From an uncultured Schlesneria sp. (GTDB lineage: Bacteria; Planctomycetota; Planctomycetia; Planctomycetales; Planctomycetaceae), in contig CAIULL010000053.1 of the NCBI GenBank assembly GCA_903899985.1, positions 1 to 47,526 of the forward strand: DNA of 47,526 nt. The letters run 5' to 3'. The position numbers were made by a program, and so were the translations under genes. Below, one piece after another: positions 9,850 to 18,255 of the stretch; the first letter of the stretch is position 1, and each line of letters begins with the position of its first letter. Below the pieces are notes generated by a model, which was not told where the DNA came from, ran no database searches, and saw only the letters and a program-made list of their open reading frames with translations.

Positions 9850-10182
9850 ATGTCTCACAACGATCAGCCTGCCTCACGTCTCTCGATAAATCCAGTCGCC
9901 TTAAGCAGCTTTTCCGTCGCGATCTGCTCATTCGGTGCCGCTGTGCTTGGTATGCCCTTCAGCCATTGGCCGACAGTGGGACTCGCCGCAGTCGGAGCGT
10001 TCTACCTGGTCGTCGGTTTCTTCAGCTGGGCAACCTCGACCACTGTCGCTCATGCAACGGGAACTGAAGCCAGCCACAAAACGGCTGGTGCTGAAAATCT
10101 GGTTGCCGAAGCTGTTGGGAATACACATGAAATCGTGTCGCCAGCTCGACGATCGCCTGAGCTTGCTGGTGCTCAACACTGA
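9850..10182 (+). CDS. Small two-helix membrane protein, paralogue B
   Basis: 110 residues, ATG 9850, 63 bp after the SulP stop and without a strong ribosome binding site. Helix one runs LSSFSVAICSFGAAVLG and helix two TVGLAAVGAFYLVVGFFSW. The spacing and the FYL-x-x-G core match paralogues A and C. Its tail has ENLVAEAVG, close to DNLYAEAVS in paralogue C, so similarity extends into the soluble part. It is the most diverged of the three. A rho-independent terminator follows at 10298. No described family is recognised. Confidence 0.7.
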   Translation: MSHNDQPASRLSINPVALSSFSVAICSFGAAVLGMPFSHWPTVGLAAVGAFYLVVGFFSWATSTTVAHATGTEASHKTAGAENLVAEAVGNTHEIVSPARRSPELAGAQH

Positions 10183-10297
10183 TACCCCTGCCCGACAAAC
10201 GGAAGAATCTACAGACGCAACTGTATTTTATACATACTAAGTCTTATATATCGTACCAGACACAGAAACATATATTGTTATTGTGTTTCGATATAAC

Positions 10298-10327
10298 AAA
10301 CAGCCAGCGATCAATCGCTGGCTGTTT
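10298..10327 (+). terminator. Rho-independent terminator after paralogue B
   Basis: A perfect 13-bp stem AAACAGCCAGCGA/TCGCTGGCTGTTT with loop TCAA, ending in TTTT. It closes the 7224-10182 transcript and separates it from the SbtA gene. Confidence 0.85.
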
Positions 10328-10441
10328 TCGTTTAAACGTTTTATACGGAACCATTAATTTCCGTTGATGCTGAAAATCTCGATAAGTCCGGCTTTTACGT
10401 CTTCAACGCTGCCAAAAAAGTTGGCACAAAATGCGCGCGTC

Positions 10442-10468
10442 CTTCGAATAAAATTGCATTTTTCGAAG
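10442..10468. promoter_or_regulatory. Inverted repeat, possible operator upstream of the SbtA-like gene
   Basis: CTTCGAA and TTCGAAG arms are separated by 13 AT-rich bases. The arrangement would suit a dimeric regulator, but no regulator gene is adjacent and the site is about 320 bp from the start codon. Confidence 0.25.
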
Positions 10469-10789
10469 CGGCTCGTCCGAGCTCCCGCCAACGGCCCTTG
10501 ACTTGCCGGAGAGACTCAATCTGTTTCACAGAAAAGACTTACGTAACAGCTCGTAAGCGGCAGCCTTGGCTGCTCCTCATAAATCATCCTGAAGTCTTTG
10601 ACAGAATACCGATACGGCACGGGTACTGCTTCCTTTTCCCGAAATCGCCCGACAAATTCCTCGTCATTCGCAGATCGAGTGATATTTTCGAGTCGGCGGT
10701 CAGCAGATACCATTTTTCCTCCGTTGATCGCTCAACATTGTTGTTGTGCCATCTGCTCGAGGTCGCCTTACTTGTTTGGAGAACGCGCC

Positions 10790-12244
10790 GTGCTTCACGA
10801 GTTCATTGACAATTTCACTCACAATCTTTTTAAACCGCTGCTGCTGTTTTTCTATGCCGGTTTTCTCATGCCCATGTTGCATGTGAAGCTGGAATTCCCC
10901 AAGGCGGTTTACCAGGGCCTGACAATTTACTTGCTTCTGGCGATTGGCTGGAAAGGTGGCGAAGAACTGGCAGGCCTGGAGCCACACCTTTACGGTCAGG
11001 CGGCTGGTTTCATGTTAATCGGCTTCTGCACAAACTTTGTGATCGGTATTGCCGCTTACACCATTCTGCGGTGGACGACCAAACTTCGTCAGATTGATGC
11101 GGCAACAGTCGCTGGCTACTACGGCTCGGACTCAGCGGGAACATTCGTGACAGCAATGGGTGTTCTCACGGCTGGTCACATTGCGTTCGCCCCCTATATG
11201 CCCGTTTTGCTGGCGGTGATGGAAATCCCGGGTTGCCTGGTGGCTCTGTACCTGGTCGCCAAGATGCGGGAAAAAGGTATGGACGCCGCAGGCAACATGC
11301 CTGGGGAAACGGGCTACAATCGTTTTCGCGAAGCCATGATTGCTTCGCCACGCCACGTCGGAGCGGATGCAGAGCACGACGAGCTGGAAGAGGAAGAGAT
11401 TTCTGAAGAAGTCGTCGAAGAGGAATTGGTGACCGCTGGTGCTGGAAACGGAACCGTCCGATCAGTTCGATCACACTCCAGTACAACCGTCAGCCGCTCC
11501 TCAGGCGGTTCTTCTGGCCGTGGATCGAAGCAGGCTCATGGCTCTGGTTCGAACGGTAGTGCAGGATCTGCCGAGGGCTCTGGAGAGAAATTCAAGAGTG
11601 ACGACGAAGTCGACGCGATGCTCGCTCTTCAGGAAGTTAACCTTCACAAATCAGGTGATCCTGAAAAGAAGAAGGGTGGCTCATTCCTCAGTCCGACACT
11701 CTTACACGAAGTCTTTTTGAACCCAGGGATCTTCCTTCTGTTTGCCGGAATCACCATCGGTTTCATTTCCCGGTTGCAGGGTGAAAAAGTAACCCAGACA
11801 GACGACGCATTGTTCGTCCACCTGTTCCATGGTTTGCTCTGTATCTTCCTGCTCGAAATGGGCATGACGGCATCGAAGAAATTGAAGGATCTTGGAAACG
11901 CTGGATGGCAGTTCGTGGCGTTCGCCCTGGCCGCTCCCAACGTGTTTGCAATCAGTGGAATCTTGATTGCCCACGCTTACAGCACCCTGCTGGGTCAACC
12001 CTTCGACATCGGTACCTACGTCCTGTTTGCAGTGTTGTGCGGAGCCGCTTCCTACATCGCTCTTCCTGCAGTGCAGCGACTTGCCATTCCTGAAGCCAGC
12101 CCGACTCTACCTTTGGCGGCGTCGCTGGGGGTCACCTTCAGTTATAACGTCACCATCGGTATCCCTGTTTACATGATGATTGCCACGATCTTAACGAAGT
12201 ATGCACCTGTTGCTGCTTCCGCCGCTGCTGCAGTGGCGTCGTAA
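10790..12244 (+). CDS. sbtA: SbtA-like sodium-dependent bicarbonate permease with large central linker
   Basis: 484 residues from GTG 10790. This start is chosen because TGGAGAA lies seven bases upstream and translation then begins just before the first helix (FKPLLLFFYAGFLMP). Two membrane halves show SbtA family features: YYGSDSAGTFVTAMGVL and MPVLLAVMEIPG in the first, FLLFAGITIGFISR, LLEMGMTASKKLKDL and SPTLPLAASLGVTFSYNVTIG in the second. The halves are joined by a hydrophilic segment of about 140 residues (about 163-303), acidic first (ELEEEEISEEVVEEE) and then Ser/Gly-rich, so the protein is roughly 100 residues longer than typical SbtA. No SbtB (PII-like) gene is adjacent; a small membrane-protein gene follows instead. 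Confidence 0.87.
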   Translation: MLHEFIDNFTHNLFKPLLLFFYAGFLMPMLHVKLEFPKAVYQGLTIYLLLAIGWKGGEELAGLEPHLYGQAAGFMLIGFCTNFVIGIAAYTILRWTTKLRQIDAATVAGYYGSDSAGTFVTAMGVLTAGHIAFAPYMPVLLAVMEIPGCLVALYLVAKMREKGMDAAGNMPGETGYNRFREAMIASPRHVGADAEHDELEEEEISEEVVEEELVTAGAGNGTVRSVRSHSSTTVSRSSGGSSGRGSKQAHGSGSNGSAGSAEGSGEKFKSDDEVDAMLALQEVNLHKSGDPEKKKGGSFLSPTLLHEVFLNPGIFLLFAGITIGFISRLQGEKVTQTDDALFVHLFHGLLCIFLLEMGMTASKKLKDLGNAGWQFVAFALAAPNVFAISGILIAHAYSTLLGQPFDIGTYVLFAVLCGAASYIALPAVQRLAIPEASPTLPLAASLGVTFSYNVTIGIPVYMMIATILTKYAPVAASAAAAVAS

Positions 12245-12373
12245 TCGCCCCCCGACGAGTTGATTTCTGGCCGGGTCCGTATGACTGACATAGGGACCCG
12301 GCCAGTATCACGATCCCCCTCAATAGCAATCCGATTGAATGGTTTTGAAGAATCTTCGACTGTGAGTCAAAAA

Positions 12374-12730
12374 ATGCCGAAGCTGGCAAAAACCCAATCT
12401 GAGTTTTCGATGAGTCCGGCAAGTCAGATGTCATTCGCGATTTCGGCGTGTGCATTCGCTGCCGCCGGAATCGGGACTGTCGTTAACCACTGGTTGACCG
12501 GGTGGATGGCGGTCGGAGGGATGGCCGGTGTCGGGCTGTTTTACCTGGCAATCGGAATTCTGAACCTTCGCTCAAAGAATGCCTTCGATGACGACGAATC
12601 GATGGCGAGTGTCAGCCAGCGAACAGCAAGATCAGACAATCTTTACGCGGAAGCCGTTTCTCGACCAAGGATTGATCCGATATCGAAGCCTGAATCATCA
12701 GCCTCTTTAAAGGTGAATCAGGATCACTGA
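12374..12730 (+). CDS. Small two-helix membrane protein, paralogue C
   Basis: 118 residues from ATG 12374, chosen because it matches the length of paralogue A; an in-frame ATG at 12410 is the alternative. Core: SQMSFAISACAFAAAGIG, then NHWLTGWMAVGGMAG and VGLFYLAIGILNL, very close to paralogue A. The polar tail carries an acidic patch (DDDES) and DNLYAEAVS, similar to paralogue B. It lies 129 bp after the SbtA-like gene and before a strong terminator, so it is probably cotranscribed with the permease. Function unknown. Confidence 0.75.
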   Translation: MPKLAKTQSEFSMSPASQMSFAISACAFAAAGIGTVVNHWLTGWMAVGGMAGVGLFYLAIGILNLRSKNAFDDDESMASVSQRTARSDNLYAEAVSRPRIDPISKPESSASLKVNQDH

Positions 12731-12786
12731 AAGATCATTGCGACTTCGTCAAAACTGAGGAATCGTATCAAACCCGTTTGCGAATC

Positions 12787-12824
12787 GAAAAAGGCCCGCG
12801 TGAACATTCACGCGGGCCTTTTTC
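12787..12824. terminator. Strong bidirectional rho-independent terminator
   Basis: A perfect 18-bp inverted repeat, GAAAAAGGCCCGCGTGAA with its complement, closes on a 2-base CA loop and supplies A/T runs on both sides. It can terminate the SbtA transcript from the left and the suf transcript from the right. Confidence 0.93.
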
Positions 12825-12846
12825 AATTGTCAGCTATCAGCGGTCG

Positions 12847-13377
12847 TTAAAAGATTCCCAACTGGTCTCGGGCATCATCGGTCATCCGGTCTGGAGTCCA
12901 GGGGGGTGACATTGTCAGTTTGATTTCAGCTACGTCGATCCCCGAGATTTTTTCTAAAGCCATTTTTGCCTGTGAAATGATCTGAGGGCCGGCGGGGCAA
13001 GCGGGGCTGGTTAAGGTCATCTCGACCAGAACTTTTCGATCGGTCTGATTGATCGAGTAAACCAGTCCTAAATCAACGATGTTAATCATCAGTTCCGGAT
13101 CGATGACCGTGCGCAATGCGTCGATCAGCGTGGCATCATCGGGAGCACTATTTTCATCTGCGGCGACTGCATCGGATGCAGCGGTCTGCTCACCCGAACA
13201 ATGACTCTGGCTTGAGGCCGCCACAACGGACGCTTCCGCCGACGCGGAATGACAACAAGCCCCTGTGTCGGCTTTCGGATGTGCCGCGACAATTGGAAGC
13301 CCATCAGATTTCTGAGCTGTTTCAGAGCAGCAATCCGTCGCAGGCATGATGGGAATCGAAAGAGCTTCTGAAGTCAT
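12847..13377 (-). CDS. sufT: SufT-like Fe-S assembly protein (MIP18/DUF59 family) with Cys-rich N-terminal extension
   Basis: 176 residues. The C-terminal 95 or so match the MIP18/FeS_assembly_P family: ALRTVIDPELMINIVDLGLVY, MTLTSPACPAG, then LTMSPPWTPDRM. The family takes part in Fe-S cluster maturation. The first 80 residues are unusual: low-complexity Ala/Ser with C16-C17, C41-C42-H43 and H59-C60, reminiscent of a metal-binding tail. The start overlaps the Rieske gene stop by four bases (ATGA), so translation is coupled. It is the last gene of the suf operon and ends just before the terminator at 12787. Confidence 0.85.
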   Translation of the reverse strand: MTSEALSIPIMPATDCCSETAQKSDGLPIVAAHPKADTGACCHSASAEASVVAASSQSHCSGEQTAASDAVAADENSAPDDATLIDALRTVIDPELMINIVDLGLVYSINQTDRKVLVEMTLTSPACPAGPQIISQAKMALEKISGIDVAEIKLTMSPPWTPDRMTDDARDQLGIF

Positions 13378-13688
13378 GATCTGGGTCTCACAAAAATTTC
13401 ACCGTCACGAACTTGAACCTCGAATGTCGAAATCGGTTCGATCGCAGGCATACAAAGTGGCCTGCCCGTTCGCAGATCGAACTTTGCCCCGTGGCGCGGG
13501 CAAACAATCGAACAGTGATCGACGGGTCCATTGGTTAACGGCTGGCCGTCATGCGAACAAACATCCTCAATCGCAAAAAACTCGTCGCCCACGCGAATTA
13601 ACAACGACGGAATGTCGTCGACAAGGATCGACAGCCTTCCATCCGAGGGGATTTCGCTGATTGCCGCAACACGTTCAAATTCTGGCAT
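13374..13688 (-). CDS. Small Rieske-type [2Fe-2S] ferredoxin
   Basis: 104 residues from ATG 13688. It holds a complete Rieske motif, C44-x-H46 (VCSHDGQPL) and C63-x2-H66 (CPRHGAKFDLRTG). The length matches the soluble NirD/BphF-type ferredoxins rather than membrane Rieske proteins; there is no signal or membrane helix. It sits 23 bp after sufD and overlaps sufT. A gene of this type is a known companion of SUF operons, where its role as electron carrier or cluster-linked accessory is not settled. Confidence 0.9.
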   Translation of the reverse strand: MPEFERVAAISEIPSDGRLSILVDDIPSLLIRVGDEFFAIEDVCSHDGQPLTNGPVDHCSIVCPRHGAKFDLRTGRPLCMPAIEPISTFEVQVRDGEIFVRPRS

Positions 13689-13711
13689 GCAGGTCAAAAC
13701 TTTCCGTCGGC

Positions 13712-15028
13712 TCAGGAGATTCCGAGCTTTCTTTCCACGGCCTGGCCGAGCGTCTCTCGAACAATTTCTACAGGAATGCGGTCGTAGACCCGCTGGAAGA
13801 AGCCTTCCACAATCAGATGCATGGCTTCCACGCGTCTGAGACCGCGGCACATACAGTAAAACAGCTGCTCTTCATCGACCTGGCCGCAGGTGGCGCCGTG
13901 AGTACATCGGACGTCATCTGCTTCAATTTCAAGGCCGGGGATTGCATCAACGCGACAGGTTTCACTCAGCAACAGACTATCGTTTCTCTGGTAGCCATCT
14001 GTTTTCTGAGCATCCTTGGCAACCTTGATCATCCCGCGCCAGACACAGCGGGCATGGTCCCGGACAACGTCTTTGTACAGCAGATCACTTTGTGTATTCG
14101 GAGCGTTGTGCGTCTGCTGCGTGTAGTAGGAAATCAGCTGTTTTTCGCTGGCGAAAGTCACTCCGCTCACTTCAGCGGAAGCACCCTTGCCGTCGAGGAA
14201 CACTTCCTGATGAATGTGGGCCAGTTTGGCACCAATCGCACCTGCGGTCCATTGCAGCGAGGCACTCGCTTCGACACGTCCTGCCTGATGAGCAAAGTGC
14301 CAGACCTTGTCGTTCCAGTTCTGAATTTGCACGTAACAGAGGTTCGATCGGGCGGCGAGCAAAAGTTCCACCGCACCAACATGCAGGCCAGCGGCGGTTG
14401 ACGAAGCAGAAGCGGTTTCTTCAAGCAACGTCGCCGAAGCACCTTCCTCCAGAATGATCAGCGTATGACTGAAATCGGCGGCCCCATCAGTTGCTAAACC
14501 AATCAAGCTGTGCAATGGCTTTTCGATTTGAACATTGCGAGGCACGTAGAGAACGGTTCCGCCTGTCCAGAACGCGGCATGCCAGGCGGCGAACCGATCG
14601 GCATCCGGCTTGACGGCACGGGTCATCAGGTGCGGCTTTAAAACGTCACCATGACTGATCACAAGCTCGCTCAGGTTGCCAAAAAGAACCCCTTTTCTGG
14701 CTAACTCGTCATCCAGTTTCACGGGAGAACTGACCCCGTCGACATGCGTGATATGACCTGAGAAATCGGCTCGGTCGGCCAGCAGCGTTTCGAACGCCGC
14801 GGCTGGTTTCACCGCCGTCGGAATCGAGAATTTCTCGGGCCGAAACGCACGAATATCGACTCGTTTCCATTCTTCGGGATCGAGTTCTGTTACAAGCAGT
14901 TCGCGATAGATCTCGAACGCATTGCGCCGCAGGTCGGTCACCCATTCAGGTTCACGGCGCGAGGCAACAAATTGTTCGAAGTTATCGACGTCAAACGTGT
15001 TGGTACGGGAAGGAGTCACAGTCAACAT
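13712..15028 (-). CDS. sufD: SufD, Fe-S cluster assembly scaffold subunit
   Basis: 438 residues of the SufB/SufD family. Recognisable segments: AFWTGGTVLYVPRNVQIEKPL, HTLIILEEGASATLLEE, and in the C-terminal part WRGMIKVAKDAQKTDGYQRN, IPGLEIEADDVRCTHGATCG and FYCMCRGL. SufD pairs with SufB in the SufBC2D complex that builds Fe-S clusters in the cytoplasm. It starts 12 bp after the sufB stop and is followed by the Rieske gene. Confidence 0.95.
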   Translation of the reverse strand: MLTVTPSRTNTFDVDNFEQFVASRREPEWVTDLRRNAFEIYRELLVTELDPEEWKRVDIRAFRPEKFSIPTAVKPAAAFETLLADRADFSGHITHVDGVSSPVKLDDELARKGVLFGNLSELVISHGDVLKPHLMTRAVKPDADRFAAWHAAFWTGGTVLYVPRNVQIEKPLHSLIGLATDGAADFSHTLIILEEGASATLLEETASASSTAAGLHVGAVELLLAARSNLCYVQIQNWNDKVWHFAHQAGRVEASASLQWTAGAIGAKLAHIHQEVFLDGKGASAEVSGVTFASEKQLISYYTQQTHNAPNTQSDLLYKDVVRDHARCVWRGMIKVAKDAQKTDGYQRNDSLLLSETCRVDAIPGLEIEADDVRCTHGATCGQVDEEQLFYCMCRGLRRVEAMHLIVEGFFQRVYDRIPVEIVRETLGQAVERKLGIS

Positions 15029-15040
15029 AAGATCGGAGAT

Positions 15041-16471
15041 TTACCCGACACTCCCTTCCATCTGCAGTTCAATCAAGCGGTTCATTTCGACTGCGTATTC
15101 CATTGGCAATTCTTTGACAAGCGGCTCGATAAAACCTGTCACGATCATCGCTGACGCTTCGGTTTCGCTCATCCCGCGGCTCATCAGATACAGCAGCTGT
15201 TCTTCAGCAATCTTCGAAACTGACGCTTCGTGCTCGATCGTCAGGTTATCGTGATTGACTTCGATGTAGGGATACGTATCACTTCGGCTGTGCGAATCGA
15301 GGATCAGTGCATCGCAAACGACGTTGCTTTTGCAGTGATGGGCATCGTGAGTCGCTTTAACGAGCCCGCGATAGCCGGCACGACCCCCATCCTTTGAAAT
15401 ACTTTTCGAGATCACGCGGCTGGATGTATACGGGGCACAGTGGACCATCTTGGCCCCCGCATCCTGATGCTGTCCCTTACCGGCGAAAGCGATCGAAAGA
15501 GTTTCACCACGTGCGCCCGGTTCCATCAGATAAATTGCCGGATACTTCATCGTCAGCTTCGAGCCGAGATTTCCATCAACCCATTCCATCAGCGAATCGC
15601 CGTAAGCTTTGGCTCGCTTGGTGACGAGGTTGTAAACGTTGTTCGACCAGTTCTGGATTGTCGTATAACGACAACGACCACCTCGTTTGACGAGAATTTC
15701 AACGACGGCCGAATGCAGACTGTCGCTGCTGTAGGTCGGCGCCGTACAGCCTTCGACATAGTGAACTGACGCCCCTTCATCGACGATGATCAGCGTTCGT
15801 TCGAACTGACCCATGTTCTGGGTATTGATGCGGAAATAAGCCTGCAGCGGGAATTCGATCTTCACCCCTTTCGGGACATAGATGAATGAACCACCTGACC
15901 AGACGGCAGAATTCAATGCGGCAAACTTGTTATCGGCCGACGGAATCACCGTACCGAAGTATTCGCGAACCAGATCGGGATAATCCCGAACAGCCGAATC
16001 GGTATCGGTGAAAATGACCCCTTGTTTTGCGAGGTCTTCCTGCAGGCTGCCGTAGACGACTTCGGATTCGTACTGGGCCTTCACGCCGGCAAGATATTTC
16101 TTTTCTGCTTCGGGAATGCCAAGTCGATCGTAGGTCTTGCGAATATCGTCAGGAACGTCATCCCAGGACTTTTCCTGGCCCTGTGACGCCTTCACGAAAT
16201 AGAACATGTTCTGAAAATCGAGTTCAGTCATGTCGCCGCCCCAGTTGGGCATTGGCTTGCTGTAGAACAGATCGAGTGCTTCGAGCCGGAACTCGCGCAT
16301 CCACATCGGCTCGTTCTTCATCTCCGAGATCTGATGAACGATGTCGCGATCAAGTCCGCGTCGGCTTTTAAAGACGTACTTATCTGTGGGGTCGTGAAAC
16401 CCGTACTGATAATCGCCTACGCCAATTTCGTCATCAAGAACTGGTACATCAGTCGTCATATTGGTGGTCAT
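15041..16471 (-). CDS. sufB: SufB, Fe-S cluster assembly scaffold
   Basis: 476 residues, typical SufB length. Landmarks: [78 protein letters not shown], and C-terminal [21 protein letters not shown]. SufB is the main scaffold on which the nascent cluster forms, working with SufC and SufD. The gene lies 180 bp after sufC, a long gap for an operon, which is filled by short direct repeats. An ATG four codons downstream (16459) is an alternative start. Confidence 0.96.
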   Translation of the reverse strand: MTTNMTTDVPVLDDEIGVGDYQYGFHDPTDKYVFKSRRGLDRDIVHQISEMKNEPMWMREFRLEALDLFYSKPMPNWGGDMTELDFQNMFYFVKASQGQEKSWDDVPDDIRKTYDRLGIPEAEKKYLAGVKAQYESEVVYGSLQEDLAKQGVIFTDTDSAVRDYPDLVREYFGTVIPSADNKFAALNSAVWSGGSFIYVPKGVKIEFPLQAYFRINTQNMGQFERTLIIVDEGASVHYVEGCTAPTYSSDSLHSAVVEILVKRGGRCRYTTIQNWSNNVYNLVTKRAKAYGDSLMEWVDGNLGSKLTMKYPAIYLMEPGARGETLSIAFAGKGQHQDAGAKMVHCAPYTSSRVISKSISKDGGRAGYRGLVKATHDAHHCKSNVVCDALILDSHSRSDTYPYIEVNHDNLTIEHEASVSKIAEEQLLYLMSRGMSETEASAMIVTGFIEPLVKELPMEYAVEMNRLIELQMEGSVG

Positions 16472-16511
16472 CCCTACCGCGAAATGATTGTCTGTTCTGT
16501 GGTTCTAAATC

Positions 16512-16619
16512 TGTCTTCGACAACAGTGTCTGTAATTCTGTCTTCGACAACAGTGTTTCTATTTTTGTCTTCGACAAATGCGTTTCTATTTTTGTCTTCG
16601 ACAAACGTGGTTCGCTCTT
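16512..16619 (-). repeat. Four 27-bp direct repeats in the sufC-sufB gap
   Basis: TGTCTTCGACAA recurs at 16512, 16539, 16566 and 16593, exactly 27 bp apart, with similar bases between copies. On the transcribed strand each copy reads TTGTCGAAGACA, a small 4-5 bp stem with a GAA triloop. There are no unique spacers, so it is not a CRISPR array. Possible roles are control of SufC:SufB ratio or transcript stability (inference). Confidence 0.8.
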
Positions 16620-16651
16620 TCCGTCGGCGACACGAGTCGCTCGAAAGAATC

Positions 16652-17482
16652 TCAGTGTGCGACGGCTGCGGCCTTGGGGGCCCCCTTCTGATGTTCCTGC
16701 TCTTCTGCCGCTTCGACCGGGTGTCGCTGACGAACAGCGGCATAACCGTGATTGTGAAGTTCATGAGCCAGCGAAGCATCGCCGGTTTCGACGATTCTTC
16801 CGGCGAGGATGACATGAGTGAATTGCGGGACGTTGTATTCCAGCAACCGCTCGTGGTGCGTAATGATCAGGACACCCATCTGCGGGCCGGCCAGCTTTCG
16901 CAGGCCTTCGCTGACGACACGGACGGCATCGCTGTCCAGGCCGCTGTCGGTCTCATCGAGAATCGCAAACTTCGGCTGCAGCATCGCCAGTTGCAGGATC
17001 TCCATCCGTTTCTTTTCGCCGCCGGAAAAACCTTCGTTGAGATATCGTCGAGCGAATTCGACATCCATCCCCAGTTCTTCCATGCGATCTTTCAATTCCT
17101 TGCGGAAATCTCGCATGGGAATCAGGCTTTCACCTTCTTTGCGGGCGGGGTTTCTGATGTTCGTGACAGCATGCCTGAGAAAATCAGCCACCTTCACACC
17201 AGGGATCGTCACCGGGTACTGAAACGCCAGAAACATCCCGAGGCGTGCTCGCTCGCAAGGATCAAGATCGTTGAGAGGAACTCCGTCGATCTCAATGGTA
17301 CCGCCTGTGACTTCGTACTTGGGATGACCGACAAGGGTGTAGGCAAGCGTACTTTTGCCGGAGCCGTTCGGTCCCATCAAAGCGTGGATTTCACCCTGGC
17401 GGATTTCGAGACTCACCCCTTTTAGAATGGGCTTTTCATCGACAGAAACGTGCAGGTCGGTAATTTTCAACAGGCTGGACAT
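16652..17482 (-). CDS. sufC: SufC, Fe-S assembly ATPase
   Basis: 276 residues, ABC-type ATPase. Walker A GPNGSGKST at residues 37-45; signature region LNEGFSGGEKKRMEIL; Walker B FAILDETDSGLD with the LDSD sequence typical of SufC; H-loop ITHHERLL. SufC is the soluble ATPase of SufBC2D, not a transporter subunit. It has a charged tail of about 25 residues (VEAAEEQEHQKGAPKAAAVAH) longer than most relatives. It lies 86 bp after nuoB and precedes the repeat-filled gap before sufB. Confidence 0.96.
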   Translation of the reverse strand: MSSLLKITDLHVSVDEKPILKGVSLEIRQGEIHALMGPNGSGKSTLAYTLVGHPKYEVTGGTIEIDGVPLNDLDPCERARLGMFLAFQYPVTIPGVKVADFLRHAVTNIRNPARKEGESLIPMRDFRKELKDRMEELGMDVEFARRYLNEGFSGGEKKRMEILQLAMLQPKFAILDETDSGLDSDAVRVVSEGLRKLAGPQMGVLIITHHERLLEYNVPQFTHVILAGRIVETGDASLAHELHNHGYAAVRQRHPVEAAEEQEHQKGAPKAAAVAH

Positions 17483-17568
17483 TTTTCAAACTCTTTTCGT
17501 TTGCGTCTGGCAAGGGAATTCACGGCCCACGCCATTCACGCAAAACAGACGACACTTCAGGAAAACGT

Positions 17569-18132
17569 TCAAACAACTTCGGTCAGGTTCTGAATCACCG
17601 GCAAAGTGACCCGGCCCGTATGGTGCGGGATCGGCAGAATTTCTTGACTTCGCGTGATCTTCTTTGCCTTGATCTTATCTTGAATTCGCATCAAACCTTC
17701 GAGCAGCGCTTCAGGTCGTGGCGGGCAACCAGGAACATACACGTCCACGGGGACCACGAGATCAACACCCTTCACAACATGATAGCCGTACTTGAAGTAG
17801 GGACCACCACCGACGGTGCAGGCACCCATCGCAATCACATACTTGGGGTCAGGCATCTGCTCGTAAAGTCGGCGAACGCGACTGGCCATTTTGTAGGTCA
17901 CGGTTCCCGCGACGATCATCAAGTCAGCCTGGCGAGGTGTTGCACGGAACGCACCGGCACCAAATCGGTCCATATCAAAACGGCTTGCACCCGCCGCCAT
18001 CATTTCGATGGCACAACAGGCCAATCCGAACGTCATCGGCCAGATACTCGATTGGCGAGCCCAGTTCATCGCCTGCTCGAGCGATGTGGTGATGACGTTC
18101 TCTTCAAATCGGCCTTCAATCCAAGTCGTCAT
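17569..18132 (-). CDS. nuoB: NuoB-like NADH-quinone oxidoreductase subunit B
   Basis: 187 residues with all four N2-cluster cysteines: adjacent C39-C40 ([11 protein letters not shown]), C105 ([15 protein letters not shown]) and C136 ([14 protein letters not shown]). In complex I this subunit binds the terminal [4Fe-4S] cluster N2 next to the quinone site. No other nuo gene is present in the window. It sits between sufR and sufC on the same strand, 123 bp after sufR and 86 bp before sufC, so it may be cotranscribed with the Fe-S assembly genes. Confidence 0.93.
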   Translation of the reverse strand: MTTWIEGRFEENVITTSLEQAMNWARQSSIWPMTFGLACCAIEMMAAGASRFDMDRFGAGAFRATPRQADLMIVAGTVTYKMASRVRRLYEQMPDPKYVIAMGACTVGGGPYFKYGYHVVKGVDLVVPVDVYVPGCPPRPEALLEGLMRIQDKIKAKKITRSQEILPIPHHTGRVTLPVIQNLTEVV

Positions 18133-18255
18133 GTTCGTTCCGTCCGTTTCTTATCTCTTTGGTGGAATTGAGTTGAGACACTTCTCCAAAGCCCAAACTC
18201 TACCAGCATTCGTTCCGTGTTTCACCCGATCAACCATCAAAACCTTGCGTCGTGA

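Larger units (their letters stand above)
10183..10789. other. Intergenic stretch upstream of the SbtA-like gene
   Basis: 607 bp containing an AT-rich patch (10225-10300), the terminator at 10298 and a 7-bp inverted repeat CTTCGAA/TTCGAAG at 10442-10468. The SbtA promoter should lie in the part after the terminator. An open frame reaching back to ATG 10598 is in frame with SbtA but unlike that family. Confidence 0.55.

Noticed and set aside
10598-10789. ATG 10598 as the start of the SbtA-like protein
   Set aside because: It would add 64 polar residues not seen in the family, while GTG 10790 has an ideal ribosome binding site directly before the first helix.
9850-12730. SbtB (PII-like) gene near the SbtA-like permease
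   Set aside because: None of the small proteins is soluble or PII-like; all three have two hydrophobic helices.
16512-16619. Short regular repeats as a CRISPR array
   Set aside because: Copies are 27 bp apart with near-identical interval sequence and no unique spacers; no cas genes are nearby.
16334-17425. Plus-strand 363-residue frame opposite sufC
   Set aside because: Antisense of a well-supported ABC ATPase gene and the repeat-filled gap; no family features.
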